Shown here one piece after another: positions 1-7,583 of a stretch of DNA of 64,000 bases. The DNA comes from an uncultured Bacteroides sp. (GTDB taxonomy: Bacteria; Bacteroidota; Bacteroidia; Bacteroidales; Bacteroidaceae): positions 186,001-250,000 of the forward strand of contig NZ_CAUCSQ010000001.1 in NCBI RefSeq assembly GCF_958445495.1, written 5' to 3'. The notes under the pieces were generated by a model. The model was not told where the DNA came from, did not search any database, and saw only the letters and a list, made by a program, of their open reading frames with translations. Positions within the stretch are counted from its first letter, which is position 1; each line of letters begins with the position of its first letter. The position numbers and the translations under genes are program-made.

Positions 1-1098
1 AAAACACACGACATGGGTTCATTAAGAGGTTTCAAACACAAAGAACCGGTGGCAAAACCATTTACCGACCCCGAATTTCCCGTCAACAATGACAGTTTTC
101 TGGATGTGGGGACTTGCGAAGACGCCGTTGCTTATTTAAGCAATCCGCCGCAAAAGCCATTCATTTGCATTGCCGATTTTCAAAACCCTCATAATATCTG
201 CGGATTCGTAGGAGAAAACCAAGGAATACACACAGACCGTCCCGTCAGCGGACCCCTCCCGGAACTCCCGGACAATTTTGACGTGGAAGACTGGAACGAC
301 ATTCCCAAACCCGTGCAATATATTTGTTGCAGCCACCGCCGCATGACGCAAGCCGCCCATTGGAACGAAGAAAATTACCGCCACTACATTGCCGCTTTCC
401 AGCATTATACCAAAATGGTATCCAAACAAGTAGACAGCGTATTAAAAGCCCTTTATTCCACTCCCGCCGGGAAAAACACCATCATCGTCATCATGGCCGA
501 CCACGGCGACGGCATGGCCTCACACCGGATGGTAACCAAACACATCAGTTTCTACGATGAAATGACAAATGTGCCGTTCATCTTCGCCGGTCCCGGCATC
601 CAACATCGGGAGAAACCGGTAGACCATCTGCTGACACAACCTACATTGGACCTTTTGCCGACTCTCTGCGAGCTGGCAGGTATTCCTGTCCCGGCAGAAA
701 AAGCAGGCATCAGCCTTGCACCGACATTAAAAGGAAAAAAACAAAAGAAAACTCACCCGTATGTCGTTTCAGAATGGCATAGCGAGTATGAATACATCAC
801 GACTCCCGGACGTATGGTACGTGGCCCCAGATATAAATATACCCATTATTTGGAAGGTAACGGAGAAGAACTGTACGATATGAAAAACGATCCGGGCGAA
901 CGGAAAAACCTCGCCCACGAGCCTGCATACGCCAAAGTCCTTGCAGAACACCGCGCCATGCTCGACGATTACATCGCCCGCTCAAAAGACGACTACCGCA
1001 GCCTGAAAGTAGACGCCGACCCCAGATGCAGGAACCATGCTCCCGGATATCCCAATCATAAAGGCCCCAGCGCACGGGATATCATCAAAAAGAAATAG
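1..1098 (+). CDS. Sulfatase, C-terminal part (5' end outside window)
   Basis: The reading frame is open to the first base, so the gene begins upstream. The visible part is the C-terminal portion of an arylsulfatase-type (S1) enzyme that removes sulfate esters, usually from host or plant glycans in Bacteroides. Family features seen are the metal-site motif ADHGDG (about residue 159 from base 13), the following TKH and a YDEMTNVPFIF stretch typical of the core, then the small C-terminal subdomain with the LYDMKNDPGE motif common near sulfatase ends. The N-terminal C/S-x-P-x-R formylglycine motif and any signal peptide must lie upstream, so catalytic type and substrate cannot be judged. Family assignment is secure; specificity is unknown. 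Confidence 0.9.
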   Translation, partial: KTHDMGSLRGFKHKEPVAKPFTDPEFPVNNDSFLDVGTCEDAVAYLSNPPQKPFICIADFQNPHNICGFVGENQGIHTDRPVSGPLPELPDNFDVEDWNDIPKPVQYICCSHRRMTQAAHWNEENYRHYIAAFQHYTKMVSKQVDSVLKALYSTPAGKNTIIVIMADHGDGMASHRMVTKHISFYDEMTNVPFIFAGPGIQHREKPVDHLLTQPTLDLLPTLCELAGIPVPAEKAGISLAPTLKGKKQKKTHPYVVSEWHSEYEYITTPGRMVRGPRYKYTHYLEGNGEELYDMKNDPGERKNLAHEPAYAKVLAEHRAMLDDYIARSKDDYRSLKVDADPRCRNHAPGYPNHKGPSARDIIKKK

Positions 1099-1167
1099 AG
1101 CGGCAGGAAACATCCCACACCGGAAAAGATAGGACAAGTCCGCCTATAAACTTGCAGTCATATTAAC

Positions 1168-1221
1168 AATCCCCTTATTTTGCCTGGCATTCCTTGAAAT
1201 CAAGGCAGAAATAAGGGGATT
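1168..1221 (+). terminator. Strong hairpin after sulfatase
   Basis: A long inverted repeat starts AATCCCCTTATTTT and returns as AAATAAGGGGATT, with further pairing of GCCT and AGGC. It lies 70 bases after the sulfatase stop and is followed by a weak T-rich run. It probably ends sulfatase transcription before the MATE gene. Confidence 0.6.
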
Positions 1222-1444
1222 CCCTTTATACGAATCCTTCAACCCGGAAGACCGGAGTTCCAACTTTCAGAACCCATTTGGAGACGTCCGGCCTTTTCCC
1301 GCTCTTTTGCCTTACGCCAACCGCCGCCGAACAGATGGCATCTGCCGGCTCCTCCCGAAAACCAACCGTATCCCTACTGAAATCTCCGAAAATACAGCGT
1401 TTGTTTTTCACTTTTCCTATAGCCTCCGAATCGGAAGAAAGCGT

Positions 1445-1452
1445 TATCTTTG
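1445..1452 (+). promoter_or_regulatory. Bacteroides -7 motif for the MATE gene
   Basis: TATCTTTG matches the TAnnTTTG -7 consensus and lies 26 bases before the ATG at 1479. An open frame extends further upstream, but the motif position supports 1479 as the real start. Confidence 0.7.
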
Positions 1453-1478
1453 CAAAATGTAAACTTAAATACTTGATT

Positions 1479-2801
1479 ATGTACACCAACAAACAGATTT
1501 GGAGTGTCAGTTATCCGATACTGCTAAGCTTGCTGGCACAAAATGTTATCAATGTCACCGACACAGCATTTCTGGGGCATGTAAGTGAAATAGCCCTCGG
1601 AGCTTCTGCTATGGGCGGATTATTTTATATCTGCGTATTCACCATCGCGTTCGGATTCAGCACCGGTTCGCAAATCGTCATAGCAAGACGCAACGGCGAA
1701 GGCCGCTATTCGGATGTAGGTCCGGTCATGATTCAGGGAGTCATGTTTCTTTTTTTAATGGCCTTATTGCTATTCGGCTTTACCAAAGCCTTCGGCGGCA
1801 ACATCATGCGACTGCTGGTCTCTTCGGAATCCATTTACGAAGGAACGATGGAATTTCTGGATTGGCGTATCTACGGATTCTTCTTCTCATTTGTCAATGT
1901 CATGTTCCGGGCATTATATATCGGCATCACACGCACCAAAGTATTAACGATTAATGCGGTTGTCATGGCACTGACCAATGTCATACTGGACTATGCACTG
2001 ATTTTCGGCAAATTCGGACTGCCCGAAATGGGAATCAAAGGAGCCGCCATCGCATCCGTACTGGCCGAAGCGTCCTCCATTCTTTTCTTCCTGCTCTATA
2101 CGTATATAACCATCGACCTGAAAAAATACGGATTGAACCGCCTCCGCACATTCGACCCGGCGCTGTTGATGCGGATTCTCAGTATCTCCTGCTTCACCAT
2201 GCTCCAATACTTTCTGTCAATGGCGACATGGTTTGTATTTTTCGTTGCCGTAGAACGCCTGGGGCAACGGGAACTGGCAATCGCCAACATTGTCCGAAGC
2301 ATCTACGTCGTCCTGCTGATTCCGGTCAATTCATTGGCAACCACAACAAACAGCCTTGTCAGCAATGCCATCGGTGCGGGAGGCATCAAACATGTAATCC
2401 CTCTCATCAACAAGATTGCCAGATTCTCCTTTTTCATCATGTTAGGGCTGGTTACGCTCACGGCAGTGTTTCCCCGGCTCCTGCTTTCCGTCTATACGAA
2501 TGAGACCGCACTCATCACCGAATCGGTCCCGTCGGTATATGTCATCTGTATCGCCATGCTCATCGCATCGGTAGCCAATGTGGTGTTCAACGGGATTTCG
2601 GGAACAGGCAACACGCAAGCCGCCCTGTTGCTCGAAACAATCACAATCATCATCTACGGCTCATACATCATTTTCATCGGAATGTGGCTCAAAGCGCCGA
2701 TTGAAATCTGCTTTACCATTGAGATTGTGTATTATACCTTACTGCTGGTAACGAGTTATATTTACCTCAAAAAAGCAAAATGGCAGAATAAAAGGATATA
2801 A
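1479..2801 (+). CDS. MATE family efflux transporter
   Basis: A 440-residue integral membrane protein of the multidrug and toxic compound extrusion family, which exports organic cations or metabolites using a sodium or proton gradient. The N-terminus (IWSVSYPILLSLLAQNVI, then DTAFLGH) is the classical first MATE segment, and a second related half begins near residue 235, giving the expected 12 membrane helices. Length is normal for the family. The start at 1479 is chosen over longer in-frame starts because a -7 promoter motif ends at 1452 and the family N-terminus begins exactly here. The gene sits alone between the sulfatase hairpin and the ffh promoter. The transported substrate is not predictable. 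Confidence 0.93.
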   Translation: MYTNKQIWSVSYPILLSLLAQNVINVTDTAFLGHVSEIALGASAMGGLFYICVFTIAFGFSTGSQIVIARRNGEGRYSDVGPVMIQGVMFLFLMALLLFGFTKAFGGNIMRLLVSSESIYEGTMEFLDWRIYGFFFSFVNVMFRALYIGITRTKVLTINAVVMALTNVILDYALIFGKFGLPEMGIKGAAIASVLAEASSILFFLLYTYITIDLKKYGLNRLRTFDPALLMRILSISCFTMLQYFLSMATWFVFFVAVERLGQRELAIANIVRSIYVVLLIPVNSLATTTNSLVSNAIGAGGIKHVIPLINKIARFSFFIMLGLVTLTAVFPRLLLSVYTNETALITESVPSVYVICIAMLIASVANVVFNGISGTGNTQAALLLETITIIIYGSYIIFIGMWLKAPIEICFTIEIVYYTLLLVTSYIYLKKAKWQNKRI

Positions 2802-2817
2802 ATACGAGAGATTTTTG

Positions 2818-2825
2818 TACATTTG
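2818..2825 (+). promoter_or_regulatory. Bacteroides -7 motif for ffh
   Basis: TACATTTG fits TAnnTTTG and lies 34 bases before the ffh ATG, so ffh and the genes behind it likely start here. Confidence 0.6.
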
Positions 2826-2859
2826 CTGGCTCAAAATATTAATTAGTAATTAAATAACT

Positions 2860-4182
2860 ATGTTCGATAATTTAAGTGAAAGACTGGAACGGTCATTCAA
2901 GATTCTGAAAGGTGAAGGCAAAATCACCGAAATCAATGTGGCGGAAACGCTGAAAGACGTACGCAAGGCACTTCTCGACGCCGATGTAAACTACAAGGTT
3001 GCGAAAAATTTCACAGACACGGTGAAAGAAAAGGCCCTTGGACAGAATGTGCTCACAGCAGTAAAGCCAAGCCAGTTGATGGTGAAAATCGTACATGACG
3101 AGTTAACCCAACTAATGGGCGGGGAAACCGCCGAAATCAATATCGACGCCCGGCCGGCAATCATTCTGATGTCAGGTCTGCAAGGTTCGGGCAAAACGAC
3201 TTTCTCCGGCAAACTGGCGCGCATGCTGAAAACCAAAAAGAATCGCAAACCGTTACTGGTCGCTTGTGACGTGTACCGTCCGGCGGCTATCGAACAGCTA
3301 CGTGTACTGGCGGAACAAATCGAAGTGCCGATGTATTCCGAACCGGAAAGCAAGAATCCGGTGGAAATCGCACAACATGCCATCCAGGAAGCCAAAGCCA
3401 AAGGATATGACCTCGTCATTGTCGATACAGCCGGACGTCTGGCCGTAGACGAGCAGATGATGAACGAAATCGCCGCTATCAAAGAGGCAATCAACCCGAA
3501 CGAAATCCTGTTTGTCGTAGACTCCATGACAGGCCAGGACGCCGTGAATACAGCGAAAGAGTTCAATGAACGTCTGGATTTCAACGGCGTGGTGCTTACC
3601 AAACTCGACGGTGATACCCGTGGCGGTGCAGCCCTTTCCATCCGTTCGGTAGTCAACAAGCCGATTAAGTTCGTAGGTACAGGCGAAAAGCTGGAAGCCA
3701 TCGACCAGTTCCATCCCGCCCGTATGGCAGACCGTATCCTCGGCATGGGCGACATCGTTTCATTGGTAGAACGCGCACAGGAGCAATACGACGAAGAAGA
3801 GGCAAAACGTTTGCAGAAAAAGATTGCCAAGAACCAGTTCGACTTCAACGATTTCCTCGGTCAAATTGCCCAAATCAAGAAAATGGGTAACCTGAAAGAC
3901 CTCGCTTCCATGATTCCGGGAGTAGGAAAAGCGATTAAAGATATTGACATCGACGACAATGCCTTCAAAAGCATTGAAGCCATCATTTATTCCATGACTC
4001 CGGCAGAACGTTCCAATCCGGAAATTCTGAACGGCTCACGCCGCACACGGATTGCCAAGGGAAGCGGCACGACCATTCAGGAAGTCAACCGCCTGCTGAA
4101 ACAGTTCGACCAGACCCGTAAGATGATGAAGATGGTAACCAGCAGCAAAATGGGCAAAATGATGCCGAAAATGAAAAGATAA
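2860..4182 (+). CDS. ffh: Signal recognition particle GTPase Ffh
   Basis: This is the 440-residue protein subunit of the bacterial signal recognition particle. It binds 4.5S RNA and the signal sequences of nascent membrane and secreted proteins and docks with FtsY. Domains in order are the N four-helix bundle (residues 1-90), the G domain with the P-loop GLQGSGKT (106-113), DTAGR near 190 and TKLDG near 247, and the methionine-rich M domain (about 325-440) ending KMGKMMPKMKR. Length and order are standard. It is followed 21 bases later by folD and probably shares its transcript. Confidence 0.98.
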   Translation: MFDNLSERLERSFKILKGEGKITEINVAETLKDVRKALLDADVNYKVAKNFTDTVKEKALGQNVLTAVKPSQLMVKIVHDELTQLMGGETAEINIDARPAIILMSGLQGSGKTTFSGKLARMLKTKKNRKPLLVACDVYRPAAIEQLRVLAEQIEVPMYSEPESKNPVEIAQHAIQEAKAKGYDLVIVDTAGRLAVDEQMMNEIAAIKEAINPNEILFVVDSMTGQDAVNTAKEFNERLDFNGVVLTKLDGDTRGGAALSIRSVVNKPIKFVGTGEKLEAIDQFHPARMADRILGMGDIVSLVERAQEQYDEEEAKRLQKKIAKNQFDFNDFLGQIAQIKKMGNLKDLASMIPGVGKAIKDIDIDDNAFKSIEAIIYSMTPAERSNPEILNGSRRTRIAKGSGTTIQEVNRLLKQFDQTRKMMKMVTSSKMGKMMPKMKR

Positions 4183-4203
4183 CCCTATAAATACGATGAA
4201 AAT

Positions 4204-5085
4204 ATGACTCTGATAGACGGAAAAGCCATTTCCGAACAAGTGAAACAGGAGATAGCAGCCGAAGTGGCTGAAATTGTTGCCAACGGCGGCAAACGCCCCC
4301 ATCTGGCAGCTATCCTTGTCGGACATGACGGCGGCAGCGAGACGTATGTAGCCGCCAAAGTGAAAGCCTGTGAAGTCTGCGGGTTCAAATCTTCCCTTAT
4401 CCGTTATGAAAACGATGTAACCGAAGAAGAACTGCTGGCTAAAGTACGCGAACTGAACGAAGATAATGACGTAGACGGATTCATCGTCCAACTTCCGTTG
4501 CCGAAACATATCTCCGAACAGAAAGTGATTGAAACGATTGACTACCGTAAAGACGTAGACGGATTCCATCCCATCAATGTAGGTCGCATGTCTATCGGAC
4601 TCCCATGTTACGTATCCGCCACCCCTAACGGCATCCTCGAACTGTTGAAACGCTACCGCATCGAAACTTCGGGAAAAAAATGCGTCGTACTCGGCCGAAG
4701 CAACATTGTCGGCAAACCGATGGCTTCCCTGATGATGCAAAAAGCAACTCCGGGAGATGCAACGGTGACCGTATGCCACAGCCGGAGCAAAGATTTGGCA
4801 AAGGAATGCCGGGAAGCCGACATCATTATCGCAGCTTTAGGGCAACCGAATTTCGTAAAAGCCGAAATGGTTAAAGAAGGGGCCGTAGTGATTGACGTAG
4901 GCACTACCCGCGTCCCGGACGCAACAAAAAAATCAGGATTTAAACTGACAGGCGACGTGAAATTCGATGAAGTCGCCCCCAAATGTTCATACATCACCCC
5001 AGTCCCCGGCGGTGTAGGCCCTATGACCATCGTATCGTTAATGAAAAATACACTTCTGGCCGGTAAGAAAGCCATCTACCGATGA
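4204..5085 (+). CDS. folD: Methylene-THF dehydrogenase / methenyl-THF cyclohydrolase
   Basis: This 293-residue bifunctional cytoplasmic enzyme interconverts 5,10-methylene-, 5,10-methenyl- and 10-formyl-tetrahydrofolate with NADP, supplying one-carbon units for purine and fMet synthesis. Family signatures are visible: YVAAKVKACE with the catalytic lysine, VQLPLPKHI, the cofactor-loop motif GRSNIVGKPM, and PGGVGPMT near the C-terminus. The stop codon overlaps the start of the next gene (ATGA), so the two are translationally coupled. Confidence 0.98.
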   Translation: MTLIDGKAISEQVKQEIAAEVAEIVANGGKRPHLAAILVGHDGGSETYVAAKVKACEVCGFKSSLIRYENDVTEEELLAKVRELNEDNDVDGFIVQLPLPKHISEQKVIETIDYRKDVDGFHPINVGRMSIGLPCYVSATPNGILELLKRYRIETSGKKCVVLGRSNIVGKPMASLMMQKATPGDATVTVCHSRSKDLAKECREADIIIAALGQPNFVKAEMVKEGAVVIDVGTTRVPDATKKSGFKLTGDVKFDEVAPKCSYITPVPGGVGPMTIVSLMKNTLLAGKKAIYR

Positions 5086-6197
5086 GACATGCCCTGTTTC
5101 TGGTAATCTTATTTCTCTCCTTGCCCTGTACCTCACGGTCACAGGCAAGGAGAGACAGCATAATATCCTCCGACACCCTGAAACTTCTTTTCGCAGGAGA
5201 CCTCATGCAGCACCAGGGACAAATCAACGCTGCACGTACCGCAACAAATACTTACGACTATTCCACCTGTTTCGACTACGTAAAAGAAGAAATAGGCAAA
5301 GCCGATTTTGCAATAGCCAATCTGGAAGTTACTTTAGGCGGAAAACCCTATAAAGGTTATCCGGCTTTCAGCGCGCCGGACGAATTCCTTACCGCCATTC
5401 GCGACGCCGGCTTCAATGTCCTCGTCACAGCCAACAACCATAGCCTGGACCGCGGCAAAGCGGGATTAGAACGTACCATTCGTCTAATCGACTCTTTAGC
5501 CATTCCTTATGCCGGAACATATATCAACTTGGAAGAACGCCAAAAAAGATACCCCCTTTTACTCGAAAAAAAAGGCTTCCGCATTGTCCTGCTCAATTAT
5601 ACGTACGGTACAAACGGGATTCGCGTCACTCCCCCCAATATCGTAAACTACATCGACACAACGGCAATTACCCAAGATATAGAAACCGGCAAAGCCCTGA
5701 AACCGGATGCTATCATTGCCTGCATGCATTGGGGAACCGAATATCAACCGCTCCCGGACAAAGGACAGAAATTTCTTGCGAAGTGGTTACTCCAAAAAGG
5801 AGTAGACCACATCATCGGTTCCCATCCCCATGTAGTCCAGCCGATTGAAGTCCGCACAGACAGCCTGACAGACAAAAAGCACCTGGTCGTCTATTCATTG
5901 GGAAATTATATTTCCAACATGTCCGCCCGCCGTACGGACGGAGGAATCATGGTAAGAATGGAATTAGTAAAAGACAGTACAACCCGCCTCAACAACAGCG
6001 AATACAGTTTAGTATGGACAGCCCGGCCGGTACAGTCCGGGAAAAAAAACTATCAATTGCTCCCTGTAAACTTACCTGTGGATTCTATACCGGCAAGTGC
6101 CCGTAACTCATTGAAAATCTTTGTAAACGATACAAGAGCCCTTTTCAGCAAACAGAATCGGGGAATAAAAGAATACATTTTTTATAAAAAAAAGTAG
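5082..6197 (+). CDS. CapA/PgsA-type metallophosphatase-fold protein
   Basis: A 371-residue protein of the PGA_cap (CapA) family, related to calcineurin-like phosphoesterases. A signal peptide covers about the first 22 residues, so the protein is exported. Family motifs are FAGDLMQHQG, ANNHSLDRG, HWGTEYQ and GSHPHVVQ; the conserved D, N and H residues would bind two metals. CapA is named for poly-gamma-glutamate capsule synthesis, but no pgsB/C genes are nearby, so a role in poly-glutamate is not supported here; a phosphoesterase or cell-surface role is equally possible. It overlaps folD by four bases and is the last gene of that run. Confidence 0.85.
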   Translation: MRHALFLVILFLSLPCTSRSQARRDSIISSDTLKLLFAGDLMQHQGQINAARTATNTYDYSTCFDYVKEEIGKADFAIANLEVTLGGKPYKGYPAFSAPDEFLTAIRDAGFNVLVTANNHSLDRGKAGLERTIRLIDSLAIPYAGTYINLEERQKRYPLLLEKKGFRIVLLNYTYGTNGIRVTPPNIVNYIDTTAITQDIETGKALKPDAIIACMHWGTEYQPLPDKGQKFLAKWLLQKGVDHIIGSHPHVVQPIEVRTDSLTDKKHLVVYSLGNYISNMSARRTDGGIMVRMELVKDSTTRLNNSEYSLVWTARPVQSGKKNYQLLPVNLPVDSIPASARNSLKIFVNDTRALFSKQNRGIKEYIFYKKK

Positions 6198-6205
6198 CAG
6201 AATCT

Positions 6206-6236
6206 TTTGGAGATTAAGAGATAATATCTATCTTTG
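6206..6236 (+). promoter_or_regulatory. Complete Bacteroides promoter for tRNA-His
   Basis: TTTG at 6206-6209, a 19-base spacer and TATCTTTG at 6229-6236 match the -33/-7 sigma-ABfr consensus. Transcription would begin just before the tRNA. Confidence 0.85.
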
Positions 6237-6261
6237 CACCGCGTTAGAGAAACGCAGACAT

Positions 6262-6337
6262 GGTGGCTGTAGTTCAGTTGGTTAGAGCGTCAGATTGTGG
6301 TTCTGAATGTCGTGGGTTCGAGTCCCATCTGCCACCC
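6262..6337 (+). tRNA. tRNA-His (GTG)
   Basis: The cloverleaf is clear: acceptor GTGGCTG pairs with CTGCCAC (one T:T mismatch), the D arm is GTTC/GAGC, the anticodon loop holds GTG, and the T arm is GTGGG TTCGAGT CCCAT. An encoded extra 5' G at 6262 opposite a C discriminator is the histidine identity signature. CCA is not encoded. Confidence 0.96.
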
Positions 6338-6341
6338 GATA

Positions 6342-6381
6342 AAACCCTTGTAAGTTAAATACTTATGAGGGTTTCTTCTTT
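6342..6381 (+). terminator. Terminator of tRNA-His
   Basis: AAACCCTTGTAAGT and ACTTATGAGGGTTT pair at 12 of 14 positions around a short loop, followed by TTCTTCTTTT. It ends tRNA transcription before the decayed mobile element. Confidence 0.8.
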
Positions 6382-6419
6382 TATTGGCAGTGGGTATTTA
6401 GAGACTGAAATCATGCTAA

Positions 6420-6463
6420 ATATTGCTTAATCTTCCTTGTTGTTGACCTATTGTTGCCCCCAA
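6420..6463 (+). repeat. 44-bp direct repeat, copy 1
   Basis: This copy lies just upstream of the integrase fragment. It matches 6971-7014 at 40 of 44 positions in the same orientation (core TAATCTTCCTTGTTG). It may be an attachment-site or element-end remnant. Confidence 0.75.
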
Positions 6464-6477
6464 ATTAATAGATTAAG

Positions 6478-6819
6478 ATGCTGACAATTAAAGCAGAAGT
6501 CCAAAGGGATAAACAAAGAAGTGACGGAACTTACAACGTCAAAGTAAGATTTACACAGGACAGAAAGGTTAAAAGGCTATCAAGCAGTCTGTTTGTAACC
6601 TCTAAGGATTTAACCAAGTCCTTGAAATTAAAGGAAGGTACTACCGTAAAGAGAGAGGTGGACAAGCTAATCCATACTTATCAAGAGAAGTGTGCTAAAC
6701 TCCAACTGGAAGTAAATCACTACACTTTGGATGATATATTGGAGTATCTAAAAGCGGAATGTACACGAACTCAGCCTATAGACTTCATGGGTCAACGTAA
6801 AAACCTGAGGGATTCATAA
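6478..6819 (+). pseudogene. Truncated tyrosine recombinase (integrase N-terminus)
   Basis: The 113 codons match the N-terminal arm-binding and start of the core-binding region of Bacteroidetes tyrosine recombinases (opening MLTIKAEVQRDKQRSDGTYN, then VRFTQDRKVKRLS). A full integrase has about 380-410 residues; the catalytic domain with R-H-R-Y is absent. The frame is lost near base 6788, where sequence joins the tail of a transposase on the opposite strand. Its position about 140 bases behind tRNA-His fits an element that integrated at that tRNA and then decayed. No function is expected. Confidence 0.75.
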
Positions 6820-6820
6820 A

Positions 6821-6975
6821 TTAAGCATAAATATTTGTTAGCCTGAATAAAAAGAAAGCCCTGTCCTTTACTCCTCTGAACTGTGTTCTGAACTCCTTGA
6901 TTTTGGCATTGAACGATTTGGAAGCTGCATTGGTGGAACGCCTGTCGAAAAAGTTGACGATTTCCAGATAATATT
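6821..6975 (-). pseudogene. ISL3-like transposase C-terminal remnant
   Basis: On the minus strand about 50 codons read as the C-terminal end of an ISL3-type transposase: NFFDRRSTNAASKSFNAKIK, then FRTQFRGVKDR, FFLFRLTNIYA and a stop. The rest of the transposase is missing. The frame stays open upstream to 7102, but that part runs through the 44-bp repeat and no longer resembles a transposase. The plus-strand sequence GGGTCAACGTAAAAACCTGA at about 6789 may be the end of the insertion sequence that interrupted the integrase. Confidence 0.65.
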
Positions 6976-7014
6976 GCCTAATCTTCCTTGTTGCTGGCCT
7001 ATTGTTACCCCCAA
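6971..7014 (+). repeat. 44-bp direct repeat, copy 2
   Basis: This is the second copy of the repeat at 6420-6463, with four mismatches. The two copies enclose the integrase fragment and the transposase tail. Confidence 0.75.
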
Positions 7015-7102
7015 TTGTAATATACAACATCAGGACGATATCAAAATCACTTCGATATTTTATTTTACTTATTGGAAGTTTACTTAAATACCACATTTTC
7101 AA

Positions 7103-7583
7103 ATCATATAGTCCTTTATTTCAGCAATTTTCTACTCCTGTCATCCTCTAACACTCTCATCTGATGAATAGCTATTTGATTGAGTTTGACAAGCCTTTCT
7201 CCCTGCGGATATGCCTTACTCAATGAATACAGCATTGAGGTTTTCCATATTGGAAAGGCAAATCAATCAAGGCTCAACGTATCCATTCAAGAGTAAACAA
7301 TTTGAAGTAAACAACTTGGAAAAAGCCCGATAGGAATTAAAAGGCAGCTTGCTCCAAGAGATTATTGATTGGCAGGCACACGCTCTATCCATTACTTATG
7401 AAATTCATTAATATATTCCATAAATCATGTAACTACGGGGCTATGCAAAGGCAGCCAATCTATTTGAATCCGGCAAAATGAAGACGTGTTAGTGTACTGC
7501 CTTTCAATGAAATTTATTTATATTATATACCCCAACTCAAATTTAGGAGTATCTAAATCAATCCCCCGTCCCTTAGAAACGAA
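7103..7583. other. Non-coding stretch, probable element debris
   Basis: No convincing gene was found on either strand. The base composition is more AT-rich than the flanking core genes and every frame is broken. Together with the integrase and transposase remnants it looks like decayed insert DNA, but no family can be recognised. Confidence 0.4.

Noticed and set aside
2991..3848. 285-codon open frame on the minus strand inside ffh
   Set aside because: It lies wholly antisense to ffh, is Ser/Ile/Thr-rich without motifs, and ffh is a certain gene.
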